From Nocardiopsis listeri NBRC 13360 (GTDB lineage Bacteria > Actinomycetota > Actinomycetes > Streptosporangiales > Streptosporangiaceae), in NCBI RefSeq assembly GCF_001570765.1, contig NZ_BCSH01000009.1, forward strand, positions 62,001-126,000: a stretch of 64,000 nucleotides of DNA, in the 5' to 3' direction. The translations under genes were made by a program, and so were the position numbers. The notes below the pieces were generated by a model. It was given only the letters and a program-made list of their open reading frames with translations. It made no database searches and was not told where the DNA came from. Numbering within the stretch: position 1 is the first letter of the stretch; every line of letters begins with the position of its first letter. Below, in pieces: positions 17,068-25,309 of the stretch.

Positions 17068-18132
17068 GTGAGCCCCACGCACGTGGGGATGGACCGGGGT
17101 CACCAACGAGGCCACGTGGGCCCGGGTGGTGAGCCCCACGCACGTGGGGATGGACCGTTTGGGTTGACGGTCATGCTGTCAGAGCTTGCGTGAGCCCCAC
17201 GCACGTGGGGATGGACCGTGATCGACGGGATAGGATTGGCCGCACTCCAGGTGAGCCCCACGCACGTGGGGATGGACCGCCCAACTGCCAACAGCCAACC
17301 TCACCCCCGGGGTGAGCCCCACGCACGTGGGGATGGACCGTCCCAATACGCAGAGGCCGCCGGAATGATGGGGTGAGCCCCACGCACGTGGGGATGGACC
17401 GCTCAACGACGAGGACGGGTTTCCTCGTCGGGGGTGAGCCCCACGCACGTGGGGATGGACCGGTCAACGCCTTGGCGCCGGCCGACCCCTTCTTGTGAGC
17501 CCCACGCACGTGGGGATGGACCGACTCCGCCCTCGGGCCGCGACATCACGACGATGTGAGCCCCACGCACGTGGGGATGGACCGTGCGTGCGCGTGGCGC
17601 ATGTCGGGGTTTTCCGGTGAGCCCCACGCACGTGGGGATGGACCGGCCCGCCCGATCACGCCCATCACCGCGGCGACGTGAGCCCCACGCACGTGGGGAT
17701 GGACCGCGTCCCCGGTTCCGAACCAGGGTGAGCACGGTGTGAGCCCCACGCACGTGGGGATGGACCGGGAGAGGCCGACCCCCACCTGCACGCCCACATG
17801 TGAGCCCCACGCACGTGGGGATGGACCGACGCTGCGGCCGTGCGGGCTTCCACGCGGTGAGTGAGCCCCACGCACGTGGGGATGGACCGCTCGACGGCTG
17901 ACCGACCCGGTCGTCTACGAGTGAGCCCCACGCACGTGGGGATGGACCGACCGACGGCTCAAAGGTCGTACAGACCGTGTCGTGAGCCCCACGCACGTGG
18001 GGATGGACCGGGTCCCGCCGTCACGCAACGTGACGGCTTCTTGTGAGCCCCACGCACGTGGGGATGGACCGGACACCGTGTGCACCATCGTGGGCGCCGG
18101 TTCGTGAGCCCCACGCACGTGGGGATGGGTCG
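17068..18132 (+). CRISPR. CRISPR array 2, type I-E: 18 repeats, 17 spacers
   Basis: The same 29-bp repeat as array 1, starting at 17068, 17129 and so on to 18104. Period is 61 bp except for one 31-bp spacer (17890-17920). The last repeat (18104-18132) ends GGGTCG instead of GGACCG, marking the leader-distal end. It is transcribed left to right, away from cas3. All spacers looked unique by eye. Confidence 0.98.
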
Positions 18133-18252
18133 AACGCTGCCAGGAGGAGGGTGTTCCGACCCGGTGTCTCCACGTGCTGCTTCCGCTTGAGCGACTACCA
18201 GGGCAGCTCGCCGAATTCGTCATGTTCGGTCAGGTCGAATTCCGCTGAACCG

Positions 18253-18897
18253 ATGAGTGAAGATGAACCGATGAGCGAACCCGAAGGCCCACAAACCTCC
18301 GAAGACCCCGAAGGCACTGACCGGAACGGCGATCAAGCGGTGCTCGGCGAGGTGGGCGTCCGGTTGCGGTATCTCCGTAAGCAGGCGGGCCTGACCCTGA
18401 CCGAATTGGCGCAGCGGACCGGGATCACTCCGAGTACCCTCTCGCGATTGGAGACCGGCAGGGTCCAGCCGAACCTGGGACAGTTGCTGCCGCTCTCACG
18501 GGTCCATCGGCTCCCGATGGACGAACTCGTGAACGCACCCCGGGTGGGTGATCCGCGTGTGCACCTGCACCCTGTGCGCCGCTTCGGTCTGACGTTCGTC
18601 CCGCTCATTCGGCGTGCCGGTGGAGTCCAGGCCTACAAGGTCGTCTATCCGCCCGCCCGGACCCTTTCGCCGCCCGGCATGCGTACTCACGAAGGACACG
18701 AATGGTTCTACGTGCTCTCGGGGACCATTCGGCTGGTCCTGGGCACCGAAGAGGACCTCCTGTTGAAGGCCGGGGAAGCCATCGAGTTCGACACCCGTAC
18801 GCCGCACTGGATCGGGAACCCCGCCGAACGAGAGCCGGCCGAGGTCCTCGCGGTCTTCGGAACCCAGGGTGAACGCGTCCGCCTGTACGAGAGCTGA
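18253..18897 (+). CDS. XRE-family regulator with a C-terminal cupin domain
   Basis: 214 aa. A helix-turn-helix of XRE type spans about residues 32-85 (VRLRYLRKQAGLTLTELAQR, then TLSRLETGRVQPNL). A cupin_2 barrel follows (THEGHEWFYVLSGTIRLVLG). Such proteins are cytoplasmic transcription regulators that sense a small ligand in the cupin. The start is ambiguous because GAACCGATGAG occurs twice in tandem, giving ATGs at 18253 and 18271; both lack a strong ribosome site. A methyltransferase gene lies downstream across a nested inverted repeat. Being close to array 2 is probably incidental. Confidence 0.88.
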   Translation: MSEDEPMSEPEGPQTSEDPEGTDRNGDQAVLGEVGVRLRYLRKQAGLTLTELAQRTGITPSTLSRLETGRVQPNLGQLLPLSRVHRLPMDELVNAPRVGDPRVHLHPVRRFGLTFVPLIRRAGGVQAYKVVYPPARTLSPPGMRTHEGHEWFYVLSGTIRLVLGTEEDLLLKAGEAIEFDTRTPHWIGNPAEREPAEVLAVFGTQGERVRLYES

Positions 18898-18912
18898 ACC
18901 AAGGGCCGGCAC

Positions 18913-18956
18913 AAGAACCGACACGAGAGCCGAACGGTTCGGCGCGGATGGTTCTT
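18913..18956. repeat. Nested inverted repeat downstream of the XRE-cupin gene
   Basis: AAGAACC (18913-18919) pairs with GGTTCTT (18950-18956), and inside it lies the 15-bp palindrome GCCGAACGGTTCGGC (18929-18943). It could be a terminator for the regulator gene or an operator for the next gene. The run after it is ACACATCTACTTC, with no clear U tract. Confidence 0.55.
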
Positions 18957-19026
18957 ACACATCTACTTCTTTGCACATCTGCACAGGGGTGTGCTCCCGA
19001 GCCCCGGTCGCGCCCACCATGGCGAC

Positions 19027-19764
19027 ATGGAATCAGAAACCGCACCGCTCTCGTCCAATCGTGAGTTCTGGGAAAGCCGGTACCGCGACGAGGATCCTTC
19101 CTCGCCGGATCCCGAGCCGAGCCCGGCCTTCACCGCGCTCATGGAGGATCCGGCCCTCGTACCACCGACCACGGGCGCCCGTAGGGCGCTCGAACTCGCC
19201 TGTGGTCGCGGAGGAGACGCCCTGTGGATGGCCGCCAAGGGATGGCACGTCACCGCCGTCGACATCTCGGAACACGTACTGGCCACACTGAACGAACGCG
19301 CTCGCATGGCCGGCCTGACAGATCGTCTGAGCACGCGGCACCACGACCTGGCCCTCTCGACGCCCGAACCCGAGGCGTGGGGTCTGGTCTACGCCAACTA
19401 CTTCCACACCGCGACGGACATCGACCGCGCCACCATTCTGCGCCGTGTCTCGGACTCGGTGGTCGAAGGCGGACTGTTGATCGTCATCGACCACGGTTCC
19501 AGCGCCCCTTGGTCGTGGGTGCAACGCGAGGACCATCCGACACCGGAGGACCTGTGGAACTCGCTCGACCTGGGAGCCGACTGGTCCGCCCTCGTATGCG
19601 AACGACGTTCCCGCATCGCCCAGAGCCCGAAGAACGTCGGGGGTTCAGAGGGCGCAGGGAGCGTCGGGGCTGCGGAGGGCGCTCAAGGGTCGGAGAGCGC
19701 CGAGGTTCGGACCGCGTGGGTGATCGACAACGTGTTGGTGGCGCGCCGGCGCTCGACGACGTGA
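19027..19764 (+). CDS. SAM-dependent methyltransferase (class I)
   Basis: 245 aa. The Rossmann methyltransferase motif I is ALELACGRGGDALWMAAKGW, and motif II is VTAVDISEHVL. The N-terminus SNREFWESRYRDED is shared with tellurite-resistance and thiopurine-type methyltransferases. The C-terminal region holds a low-complexity Gly/Ser/Glu stretch (about residues 205-228, GGSEGAGSVGAAEGAQGSES). Substrate unknown. The ATG at 19027 has only a weak upstream site; an in-frame ATG-less extension to 18991 is not supported. The DinB gene follows 29 bp later and is likely cotranscribed. Confidence 0.87.
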   Translation: MESETAPLSSNREFWESRYRDEDPSSPDPEPSPAFTALMEDPALVPPTTGARRALELACGRGGDALWMAAKGWHVTAVDISEHVLATLNERARMAGLTDRLSTRHHDLALSTPEPEAWGLVYANYFHTATDIDRATILRRVSDSVVEGGLLIVIDHGSSAPWSWVQREDHPTPEDLWNSLDLGADWSALVCERRSRIAQSPKNVGGSEGAGSVGAAEGAQGSESAEVRTAWVIDNVLVARRRSTT

Positions 19765-19793
19765 ACCGCTCGACAGTGAAGGGACGAGATCCG

Positions 19794-20276
19794 ATGCCCG
19801 ACCCGAACCAACGACGCGACCGGCCACCTCCCAGGACCGGCCCGAGCGAGATGGAGGTCCTCACCGGTTTCCTGGACTACCTGCGCGAAAGCGCCCTGGC
19901 AAAGGTCACCGACGCGCCCGAGGGGCGTGTGCGTGCTCCAGGGGTCGCTTCTGGCACGAACCTGCTCGGTCTCATCGAACACCTGACCCATGTCGAACGC
20001 CGGCTCTTCCTCGGAGAGCGACCCCACGATTGGGCGGCCACCTTCCAAGCCGATCCGCGGAAGAGTACGGAAAGCGTTTTTCAGGGATATCGCGAAGCTG
20101 TCTCCGCAGCGAACCAGGTGATCGCGGGCTGCGTGGACATCGAAGGGCCGGCTCACTCGGGTGAGTCCGCGCCGTCGATGCGGTGGGCATTGGTGCACAT
20201 GATCGAGGAGACCGGTCGTCATGCCGGTCACCTGGACATCCTTCGGGAGCTGATCGACGGTAGCACCGGACGATGA
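19794..20276 (+). CDS. DinB-like (DUF664) family protein
   Basis: 160 aa. A four-helix DinB/DUF664 fold is suggested by NLLGLIEHLTHVERRLFLGE and MRWALVHMIEETGRHAGHLD. The histidines in these two stretches are the usual metal site. Family members include mycothiol-dependent enzymes, so a thiol-transfer role is possible in an actinobacterium. The ATG is preceded by AAGGGACGAGATCCG. The longer open frame from 19224 overlaps the methyltransferase and is rejected. Confidence 0.88.
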   Translation: MPDPNQRRDRPPPRTGPSEMEVLTGFLDYLRESALAKVTDAPEGRVRAPGVASGTNLLGLIEHLTHVERRLFLGERPHDWAATFQADPRKSTESVFQGYREAVSAANQVIAGCVDIEGPAHSGESAPSMRWALVHMIEETGRHAGHLDILRELIDGSTGR

Positions 20277-20629
20277 ACCCGAACCTTGTCTTGGGAGGAA
20301 GCGCGGTGAGGCAGGTGAGGCGAAGGGAGAGACGGGGGAGTCGGAGGTAGAGAGCCCACCAGCTGTTGGTCTTCGTTCGGGTGTGTGGGTGGGGCGCCCG
20401 GGGTCTCTGGCGCTTCGAGGTTGGTGGTCGGGGGAAGGAGGGAGGACCCACCCGCACACCCACCGCTGCTCCAGACCGCTCGAAGGCTCTAATGGAGTGC
20501 CATTGCGGTTGACACCGGAGGGCGCGGGTCGGGACTCGAAGGTCAGGGCGGTGTCCTTCGCCCGAGTCGATCGGCTCCGTACGAAAACGCTGGAAGCGTC
20601 CTCACCCCACCCCCTTGCCACCTACCCAC
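20277..20629. other. Intergenic region between convergent DinB and Nudix genes
   Basis: About 350 bp with no convincing gene. The frames at 20383-20667 and neighbours show no family. Its only notable structure is the long hairpin at 20379-20461. Confidence 0.5.
20379..20461. terminator. Long hairpin between convergent genes
   Basis: GGGTGTGTGGGTGGG (20379-20393) pairs with CCCACCCGCACACCC (20447-20461), giving 15 pairs with one G-U, around a 53-nt loop. It sits between convergent genes and may stop transcription from both sides. There is no T tract, so a terminator role is inferred from position. Confidence 0.45.
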
Positions 20630-21190
20630 CTACCCGAGCCGCGCCGATGGGTCCAACGCTCGGATGACTCGGGAACCGACCAGGCGCTCGGCCTTCGTCA
20701 ACGGGTACCACGCTGCGCTTTCGACTTCGGACTCCTGGACGCGTCCGATCTTCCCTCGGGTCGTGGTGAAGGCGAATCCGAAGTCGAGATGGAAGTGTGT
20801 CGGCTCGCCCTTGTCCGGCCGGGCGGGGACCTCGCCGAACTCGACGTAGACGGGTACCTGTTGGGTGGGGGCCACGGTTTCGGCGTCGATGCCGGTCTCT
20901 TCCCCCAACTCGCGTGCGGCGCCGGCGATCAGCGTGGAATCGGTCGGCTCAAGGTGGCCGCCGGGTTGCAGGGTGAGTCCGTAGGCGCGGTGTTCGACCA
21001 GTAGGATCTCGGCCCGATGGCGAACGAGCAGGGCGCCGACGGTGACGTGCATGGGGAAGGTCCGACGTGAGGCGAGGTCGCGGCCCTGCCGCAGCATCCG
21101 GGCCGGTTCGGCGAGCGCGTCCGCTTCTTCGGGATGACGTCGCAGGTAGTCGGTCAGCGTGGCTCGGATCTGTGCGTCGGTGATCATCAC
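20630..21190 (-). CDS. Nudix hydrolase
   Basis: 186 aa. The Nudix box is GGHLEPTDSTLIAGAARELG followed by EETGI. It is one residue longer than the textbook G-x5-E-x7-REUxEExGU spacing, a variant seen in related actinobacterial proteins. The REL-GEE metal-binding core is intact. It probably hydrolyses a nucleoside diphosphate-linked substrate or sanitises nucleotides. An N-terminal helical extension of about 50 residues precedes the domain. The start is GTG at 21190 or ATG at 21187, with GAAGGACACC upstream. Confidence 0.9.
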   Translation of the reverse strand: MMITDAQIRATLTDYLRRHPEEADALAEPARMLRQGRDLASRRTFPMHVTVGALLVRHRAEILLVEHRAYGLTLQPGGHLEPTDSTLIAGAARELGEETGIDAETVAPTQQVPVYVEFGEVPARPDKGEPTHFHLDFGFAFTTTRGKIGRVQESEVESAAWYPLTKAERLVGSRVIRALDPSARLG

Positions 21191-21286
21191 GGTGTCCTTC
21201 GTCCTGCCGGAAGCCGCGTCACCAGGGGAAAGCGGGGATGCCCGGCCCGGACGGCCCCGGACCCGACACCCCCGCCGCTCACTCGG

Positions 21287-22111
21287 TCAGTCCAAGGAGT
21301 ACACGCGTACGTGGTCCACGCGCATCTCCTGCGGGAACTGGGTACTGCCGTCGGGGTAGCCGGGCCAGTCGCCGCCCACGGCGACGTTGAGGATCATGAA
21401 GAACGGTTGGTCGTACACCCACGGGTTTCCCCGGGTGTCCTCCCAGGTGTAGGTCTGGTAGGCGTTGCCGTCGACCGACCAGGTCACCGATCCGGGCCGC
21501 CAGTCCACGGCGAAGTCGTGGAAGGTGTCGGCGAAGGACCACCCCTGCGGATGCATGTACGAACCGGTCAGGGGGTTGCCGCCGTGGTATCCGGGCCCGT
21601 GCAGGCTGCCGTGCACCAGGTGGGGTTCGCGGCCGATGTTCTCCATGATGTCGATCTCGCCGGAGTCCGGCCAAGGTGTTTGGGGGAAGTTCGCGCCCAG
21701 CATCCAGAATGCCGGCCAGATGCCCTGTCCTCGCGGGATCTGGATGCGTGCCTCGATCCTGCCGTACTGGGGCTGGACCTTGTTCTGTGTGGTCATGCGC
21801 GCGGAGGTGTAGGAACCGTCGGCTTCCTGTCGGGCGGTGATGACGAGGTGGCCGTTGCCGTCCAGTGCGGAGTTGGCCCGGCTGTCGGTGTAGTTCTGCA
21901 GTTCGTTGTTGCCCCAGCCGTGGTCGCCGGTCTCGTGGTTCCAGTTGGCGGGATTCGGGGCGGAGCCGGCGGGGCCGTCGAACTCGTCCGACCAGACCAG
22001 GGTCGCCGCGGTGGGCGCCGGTTCCTTGGTTTCGGCGGAGGCGGTGGCGGGGGAGTGGAGAAGGGCGACCGCGGTGAGGAGGGCGGCGGTCGAGGAGGTC
22101 AGGGTGCGCAT
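21287..22111 (-). CDS. Secreted glycoside hydrolase family 16 (beta-glucanase)
   Basis: 274 aa with a Sec signal peptide (residues 1-26, ASA cleavage). The mature enzyme is a single GH16 domain. The catalytic signature is GEIDIMENIG, with nucleophile Glu152, Asp154 and acid/base Glu157. Upstream WSDEFDGPAGSAPNPANW and the C-terminal FFMILNVAVGGDWPG are typical of laminarinase-like beta-1,3(4)-glucanases. There is no carbohydrate-binding module. GGAGCACGCC precedes the ATG. A TA-rich motif 100 bp upstream may be its regulatory site. Confidence 0.95.
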   Translation of the reverse strand: MRTLTSSTAALLTAVALLHSPATASAETKEPAPTAATLVWSDEFDGPAGSAPNPANWNHETGDHGWGNNELQNYTDSRANSALDGNGHLVITARQEADGSYTSARMTTQNKVQPQYGRIEARIQIPRGQGIWPAFWMLGANFPQTPWPDSGEIDIMENIGREPHLVHGSLHGPGYHGGNPLTGSYMHPQGWSFADTFHDFAVDWRPGSVTWSVDGNAYQTYTWEDTRGNPWVYDQPFFMILNVAVGGDWPGYPDGSTQFPQEMRVDHVRVYSLD

Positions 22112-22209
22112 GGCGTGCTCCGGGGGGAGGGCCCAGGGGGCGTGGCGGGCGGAGTCGATCCCTGTGGGTCACGTCGGCCGTGGGTACGGGTTCGGTGACC
22201 CCTGGTATT

Positions 22210-22232
22210 GGAAAGTTACCTTACGTTTAGTC
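22210..22232 (-). promoter_or_regulatory. Candidate promoter/operator of the GH16 gene
   Basis: An AT-richer island in GC-rich surroundings: GGAAAGTTACCTTACGTTTA on the plus strand. It lies about 100 bp upstream of the GH16 ATG. AAGTTACCTTACGTTT has partial dyad character, and no other obvious promoter is seen. Confidence 0.4.
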
Positions 22233-22239
22233 TGGCTGT

Positions 22240-22275
22240 CCGGCAAGGGGGGAACAGGATCTTCTTCCCCGCCGG
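22240..22275 (-). terminator. Candidate terminator after the histidine kinase gene
   Basis: CCGGC (22240-22244) with GCCGG (22271-22275) encloses a second stem (GGGGGGAA with TTCTTCCCC). It lies 9 bp past the histidine kinase stop on the minus strand. No T run follows. Confidence 0.45.
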
Positions 22276-22283
22276 GCCGGCCT

Positions 22284-23657
22284 TCAGGCCGTGGCGATGG
22301 GCAGGAGGATACGGACCGAACTCCCCTCGGACCCGCTCTCCATGGCCACACGGCCTCCCTGTGCCTTCACCAGGGACCGCACGATCGGCAACCCCAGACC
22401 GACGAGCCCTCCCGCCGGACCGGAGCGCGTCGTCACGAACGGTTCGAACACGTGTGGGAGCAGGTCGGGATCGACCCCGGATCCATCGTCCGTGACGGTC
22501 AGTGCCACGGTGCCCTCATCGACTTCGGTGGCCACGTCGACGACCACGCCCGGGGGGTTGTGGTCGATCGCGTTGGAGATCAGATTCATCAGGCACTGCT
22601 CCAACCTGGTCTGGTCTCCGAGGACGACCTGGGGCGAGGCCTCATGGAAGAGCACCGATCGCGCGAAGGGGAGCGACTCGATCCTGGCTCGCACGGCACC
22701 GAACAGGTCGGGCAGGAAGACCGGACCGCGGTCGGCGTCGATCTCGTCGCCGCCGCGTGCCACCGCCATGAGGTCCTCCAGGACCCGACGCAACCGTTCG
22801 AGTTCGGCGTGCACGATCTCCGCCTCCGGTCCTCCCAGCAGCTCCAGGTGTCCCTCGGCGACCGCGAGCGGTGTGCGTAGTTCGTGGGAGATCGCCGCCA
22901 GGTAGCGGCGCCGACCCGTGTCCGCCTGTTCGATACGGGTGAGCATCCGGTTGATCTCGGTGGCCAGTTCCGTGACCTCGTCTCGGGTGTCGGGGACGGG
23001 CACGCGTGTGGTGAGATCGGCCGGGGAGATCTCCTGCGCGGCCGCCGACACCTCCCGCACCGGGGCCAAGGTGCGACGCACCACCAACCACAGCGCGATC
23101 CCGCCTCCACCGACACCGATCCCCCCGGCCAGGGCGGTGACCAACAGGACCGTGGCGGCCGTGTCGTGGACCACGTCCAAAGGCGCGACGACGGTGATCA
23201 CGGCGATCTCCTCGTCGGTCGCGTCGGTGACGGGCGTGTCCAGCACACGGACCCTCCCGACGTCGGTGTCCATCGTTCGGGCGACCCCGGGAACCGAAGC
23301 GGGCGCGTCGTCGCCGCGCATGAGACCCGCGACCCGGGAAGGACCGCCGGTGCTCTGTAGACGGACCCCGTCGACGTGTATCAGGGAGACGTGCCGGGCT
23401 CCGCTGGGGCGGATCGACAGTGCCCGGCGCGCGGCGCGCTCGGCCTCGGGACCCGACACCACACCGTCCAGTCCGGCGGCGGTGGGCATCTGTTCCCCCA
23501 ACGTGTCGCTCAGGAGCTCGGACTCCTGGCCCAACAGGTCGTCGACGTCGTTTCGGCCGGAGACCAGGACCAGTTCGTAGGTCAGGGCGGTGATACCGCC
23601 CACCACCAACACCATCACCAGCAGGGACCGTAGGACCAGGCGCCTGGTGAGGCTCAC
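22284..23657 (-). CDS. Two-component sensor histidine kinase
   Basis: 457 aa membrane kinase. Two transmembrane helices (about 8-33 and 166-193) flank an extracytoplasmic sensor of about 130 residues. A HAMP linker follows (about 195-250), then HisKA with phospho-acceptor His258 (AISHELRTPLAVAEGH). The HATPase_c part has N box NLISNAIDHNPPG, G1 TDDGSGVDPDLLPHVFEPF and G2 GGLVGLGLPIVR. The ATG overlaps the response regulator stop (ATGA), so the pair is translationally coupled. It probably drives the response regulator that binds the TTCAG repeats nearby; the signal is unknown but may relate to the cell envelope. Confidence 0.95.
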   Translation of the reverse strand: MSLTRRLVLRSLLVMVLVVGGITALTYELVLVSGRNDVDDLLGQESELLSDTLGEQMPTAAGLDGVVSGPEAERAARRALSIRPSGARHVSLIHVDGVRLQSTGGPSRVAGLMRGDDAPASVPGVARTMDTDVGRVRVLDTPVTDATDEEIAVITVVAPLDVVHDTAATVLLVTALAGGIGVGGGGIALWLVVRRTLAPVREVSAAAQEISPADLTTRVPVPDTRDEVTELATEINRMLTRIEQADTGRRRYLAAISHELRTPLAVAEGHLELLGGPEAEIVHAELERLRRVLEDLMAVARGGDEIDADRGPVFLPDLFGAVRARIESLPFARSVLFHEASPQVVLGDQTRLEQCLMNLISNAIDHNPPGVVVDVATEVDEGTVALTVTDDGSGVDPDLLPHVFEPFVTTRSGPAGGLVGLGLPIVRSLVKAQGGRVAMESGSEGSSVRILLPIATA

Positions 23658-24319
23658 CTCGCGCCGTCGCTCAAGCGGTAGCCGACACCGCGCACGGTCT
23701 GGATGTGCTCCGCTCCGAGTTTGCGGCGCAGTTGGCTGATGTAGACCTCGACGACGTTGGAGGCGCCGTCGAAGTCGTAACCCCAGACCAGGTCCAGCAA
23801 CCGGGTTTGGGAGAATACCTGACCGGGGTGGTGCAGGAAGACCGACAACAGGTCGAACTCCCGGGCGGAGAGGGAAATGGTGGCACCCGCCACGAAGGCG
23901 ATGTGTCGTGCCAGGTCCAAGGTGATGTCCCCGGCGGTCAGGGCGTCGGTACGGTCCTGCCCGCCGGTACGCAGCCGGGCGCGGACCCTGGCCAGGAGTT
24001 CGTTCACGCTGAACGGTTTGACCATGTAGTCGTCGGCGCCGGCGTCGAGGTTGGCGATCCGGTCGCTGACCGCGTCCTTGGCGGTGAGCACGATGACCGG
24101 TACCGAGGGGCGGCGCAGGCGGAGCCGGCGCAGGACCTCCTCACCCGAAAGGTGTGGCAATCCCAGGTCCAGGACGATCAGTTCGACGTCGGTGGACAGC
24201 GCCATGACCAATCCGTCGACACCGTCGGAGGCGGTCACCACCCGGTGCCCGGCGTCCTCCAGGCCGCGCCGGACGAAGGAGACGATGCCCTCCTCATCCT
24301 CCACCACCAGAATCGTCAC
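23654..24319 (-). CDS. OmpR/PhoB-family response regulator
   Basis: 221 aa. The receiver domain starts TILVVEDEEGIVSFVRRGLE and has phospho-acceptor Asp51 (IVLDLGLPHLSGEE) and the conserved Lys in YMVKPFSVNELLARV. A winged-helix OmpR DNA-binding domain follows (LSAREFDLLSVFLHHPGQVF, then VEVYISQLRRKLG). The GTG at 24319 is chosen because GGAGG lies 9 bp upstream; a frame to 24382 adds 21 unlike residues. It is divergent from the PepSY gene across a region containing TTCAG direct repeats. Confidence 0.95.
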   Translation of the reverse strand: MTILVVEDEEGIVSFVRRGLEDAGHRVVTASDGVDGLVMALSTDVELIVLDLGLPHLSGEEVLRRLRLRRPSVPVIVLTAKDAVSDRIANLDAGADDYMVKPFSVNELLARVRARLRTGGQDRTDALTAGDITLDLARHIAFVAGATISLSAREFDLLSVFLHHPGQVFSQTRLLDLVWGYDFDGASNVVEVYISQLRRKLGAEHIQTVRGVGYRLSDGAR

Positions 24320-24390
24320 CGCGTCGCACCCTCCTGCTTCCTTGGACCGGTCCAGCATGCCGGTCGTTGCTGAGCCCAGCATGAGGGAAA

Positions 24391-24420
24391 CCTGAAAGCG
24401 GGCTTCAGATTGGCTTCAGG
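24391..24420. promoter_or_regulatory. Probable response-regulator binding element 1
   Basis: CCTGAA (24391-24396), 7 bp, TTCAG (24404-24408), 6 bp, TTCAGG (24415-24420). The two TTCAG units are 11 bp apart, typical of OmpR-type tandem sites. It lies between the response regulator gene and the PepSY gene. An element with the same geometry occurs at 25219-25248. A possible -10 (GACAAT) follows at 24441. Confidence 0.65.
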
Positions 24421-24481
24421 TTCCCATCATCGCGCTGGTGGACAATGAGGTTCGCTCGACACCCCATCGACGAAGGAGCCG

Positions 24482-25168
24482 ATGATGCGACGCCGGACGA
24501 CGTTCCTCGTCACCTTCGCGGCGGCCTTGTCGGCCCTGGCCATGGGCGGTTACGTCCTGCTCGGGGATCCGGAAAGGACGGTCGACACGATCCGCCTCGA
24601 AGGTTTCACGGGTGCTCCCACCCTCCGCTCCCCGGTCGGGGAAGGTCCGTCCCGGCCGGTCGACGGCCTTGAACAGTTGGTCGGTGGCCTGCGTTCCGGC
24701 GAGGCCGTCGAGGACTGGTACGTCGCGGGTGTCGGGGTCGACTTCGGTCCTCGCGCGTGGTTGCTCACCGATGCGATCGTAGGGGACTTCGACGGCGACG
24801 GTGTAGCGGACCCGGTCCTGGAGGAGCTGCGCGCCCTGGAGGGCGCCGAGGTCACGCTCGGTGTGCGCTATGACTCCGACAGGGACGAGGCCGGTGTGTT
24901 CACCATCAACGGATCGACCCTCCGGGACACCGATGGCGGGCCCGCCCCGTGGGAGGACCCCGGGGCCTCACGAGAGGCCGACCGTGCCGAGGTGGCCCTC
25001 GCCGCCGAGGAGGCGGTCGGAGAGGGGGCTCGGGCCACCGACACCGAGCGCGTCGACGAGGACGGCAGGCGTGGGTGGCAGGTCCGGGTACGGGGTTCCG
25101 ACGGTCAGGAGTACCACGTGATCCTCGACCTCTCGGGCGTGGTCGTGGATGTTCGAGCGAACGACTGA
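24482..25168 (+). CDS. Exported PepSY-like domain protein
   Basis: 228 aa with an N-terminal signal anchor (residues 5-27, TTFLVTFAAALSALAMGGYV). The C-terminal region (RRGWQVRVRGSDGQEYHVIL, then DLSGVVVDVRAND) matches the end of PepSY domains, small extracytoplasmic modules often encoded beside OmpR-type two-component systems. A central DFDGDGVADP looks like a Ca-binding EF-hand-type loop. It is divergent from the response regulator and preceded by element 1, so it is probably a target. It might feed back on the sensor, but this is inference. Confidence 0.75.
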   Translation: MMRRRTTFLVTFAAALSALAMGGYVLLGDPERTVDTIRLEGFTGAPTLRSPVGEGPSRPVDGLEQLVGGLRSGEAVEDWYVAGVGVDFGPRAWLLTDAIVGDFDGDGVADPVLEELRALEGAEVTLGVRYDSDRDEAGVFTINGSTLRDTDGGPAPWEDPGASREADRAEVALAAEEAVGEGARATDTERVDEDGRRGWQVRVRGSDGQEYHVILDLSGVVVDVRAND

Positions 25169-25218
25169 CGGTCGCTGACCGGAACCTCCGGCGGTTCCTC
25201 GTCCCTCTTCGGTCCCCA

Positions 25219-25248
25219 CCTGAAGGCGACTTTCAGGTTCTTTTCAGG
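25219..25248. promoter_or_regulatory. Probable response-regulator binding element 2
   Basis: CCTGAA (25219-25224), 7 bp, TTCAG (25232-25236), 6 bp, TTCAGG (25243-25248): exactly the spacing of element 1. It lies about 60 bp before the LCP gene start. Confidence 0.65.
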
Positions 25249-25309
25249 AAGAACTCAGAAACCACTGACACGCTGGGCGGGTTCGGCCGGAGTGAGAGAG
25301 GAGAAGGGG

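Noticed and set aside
21134-22198. 354-aa plus-strand frame opposite the GH16 gene
   Set aside because: Low-complexity Gly/Val-rich translation, antisense to a well-supported secreted enzyme.
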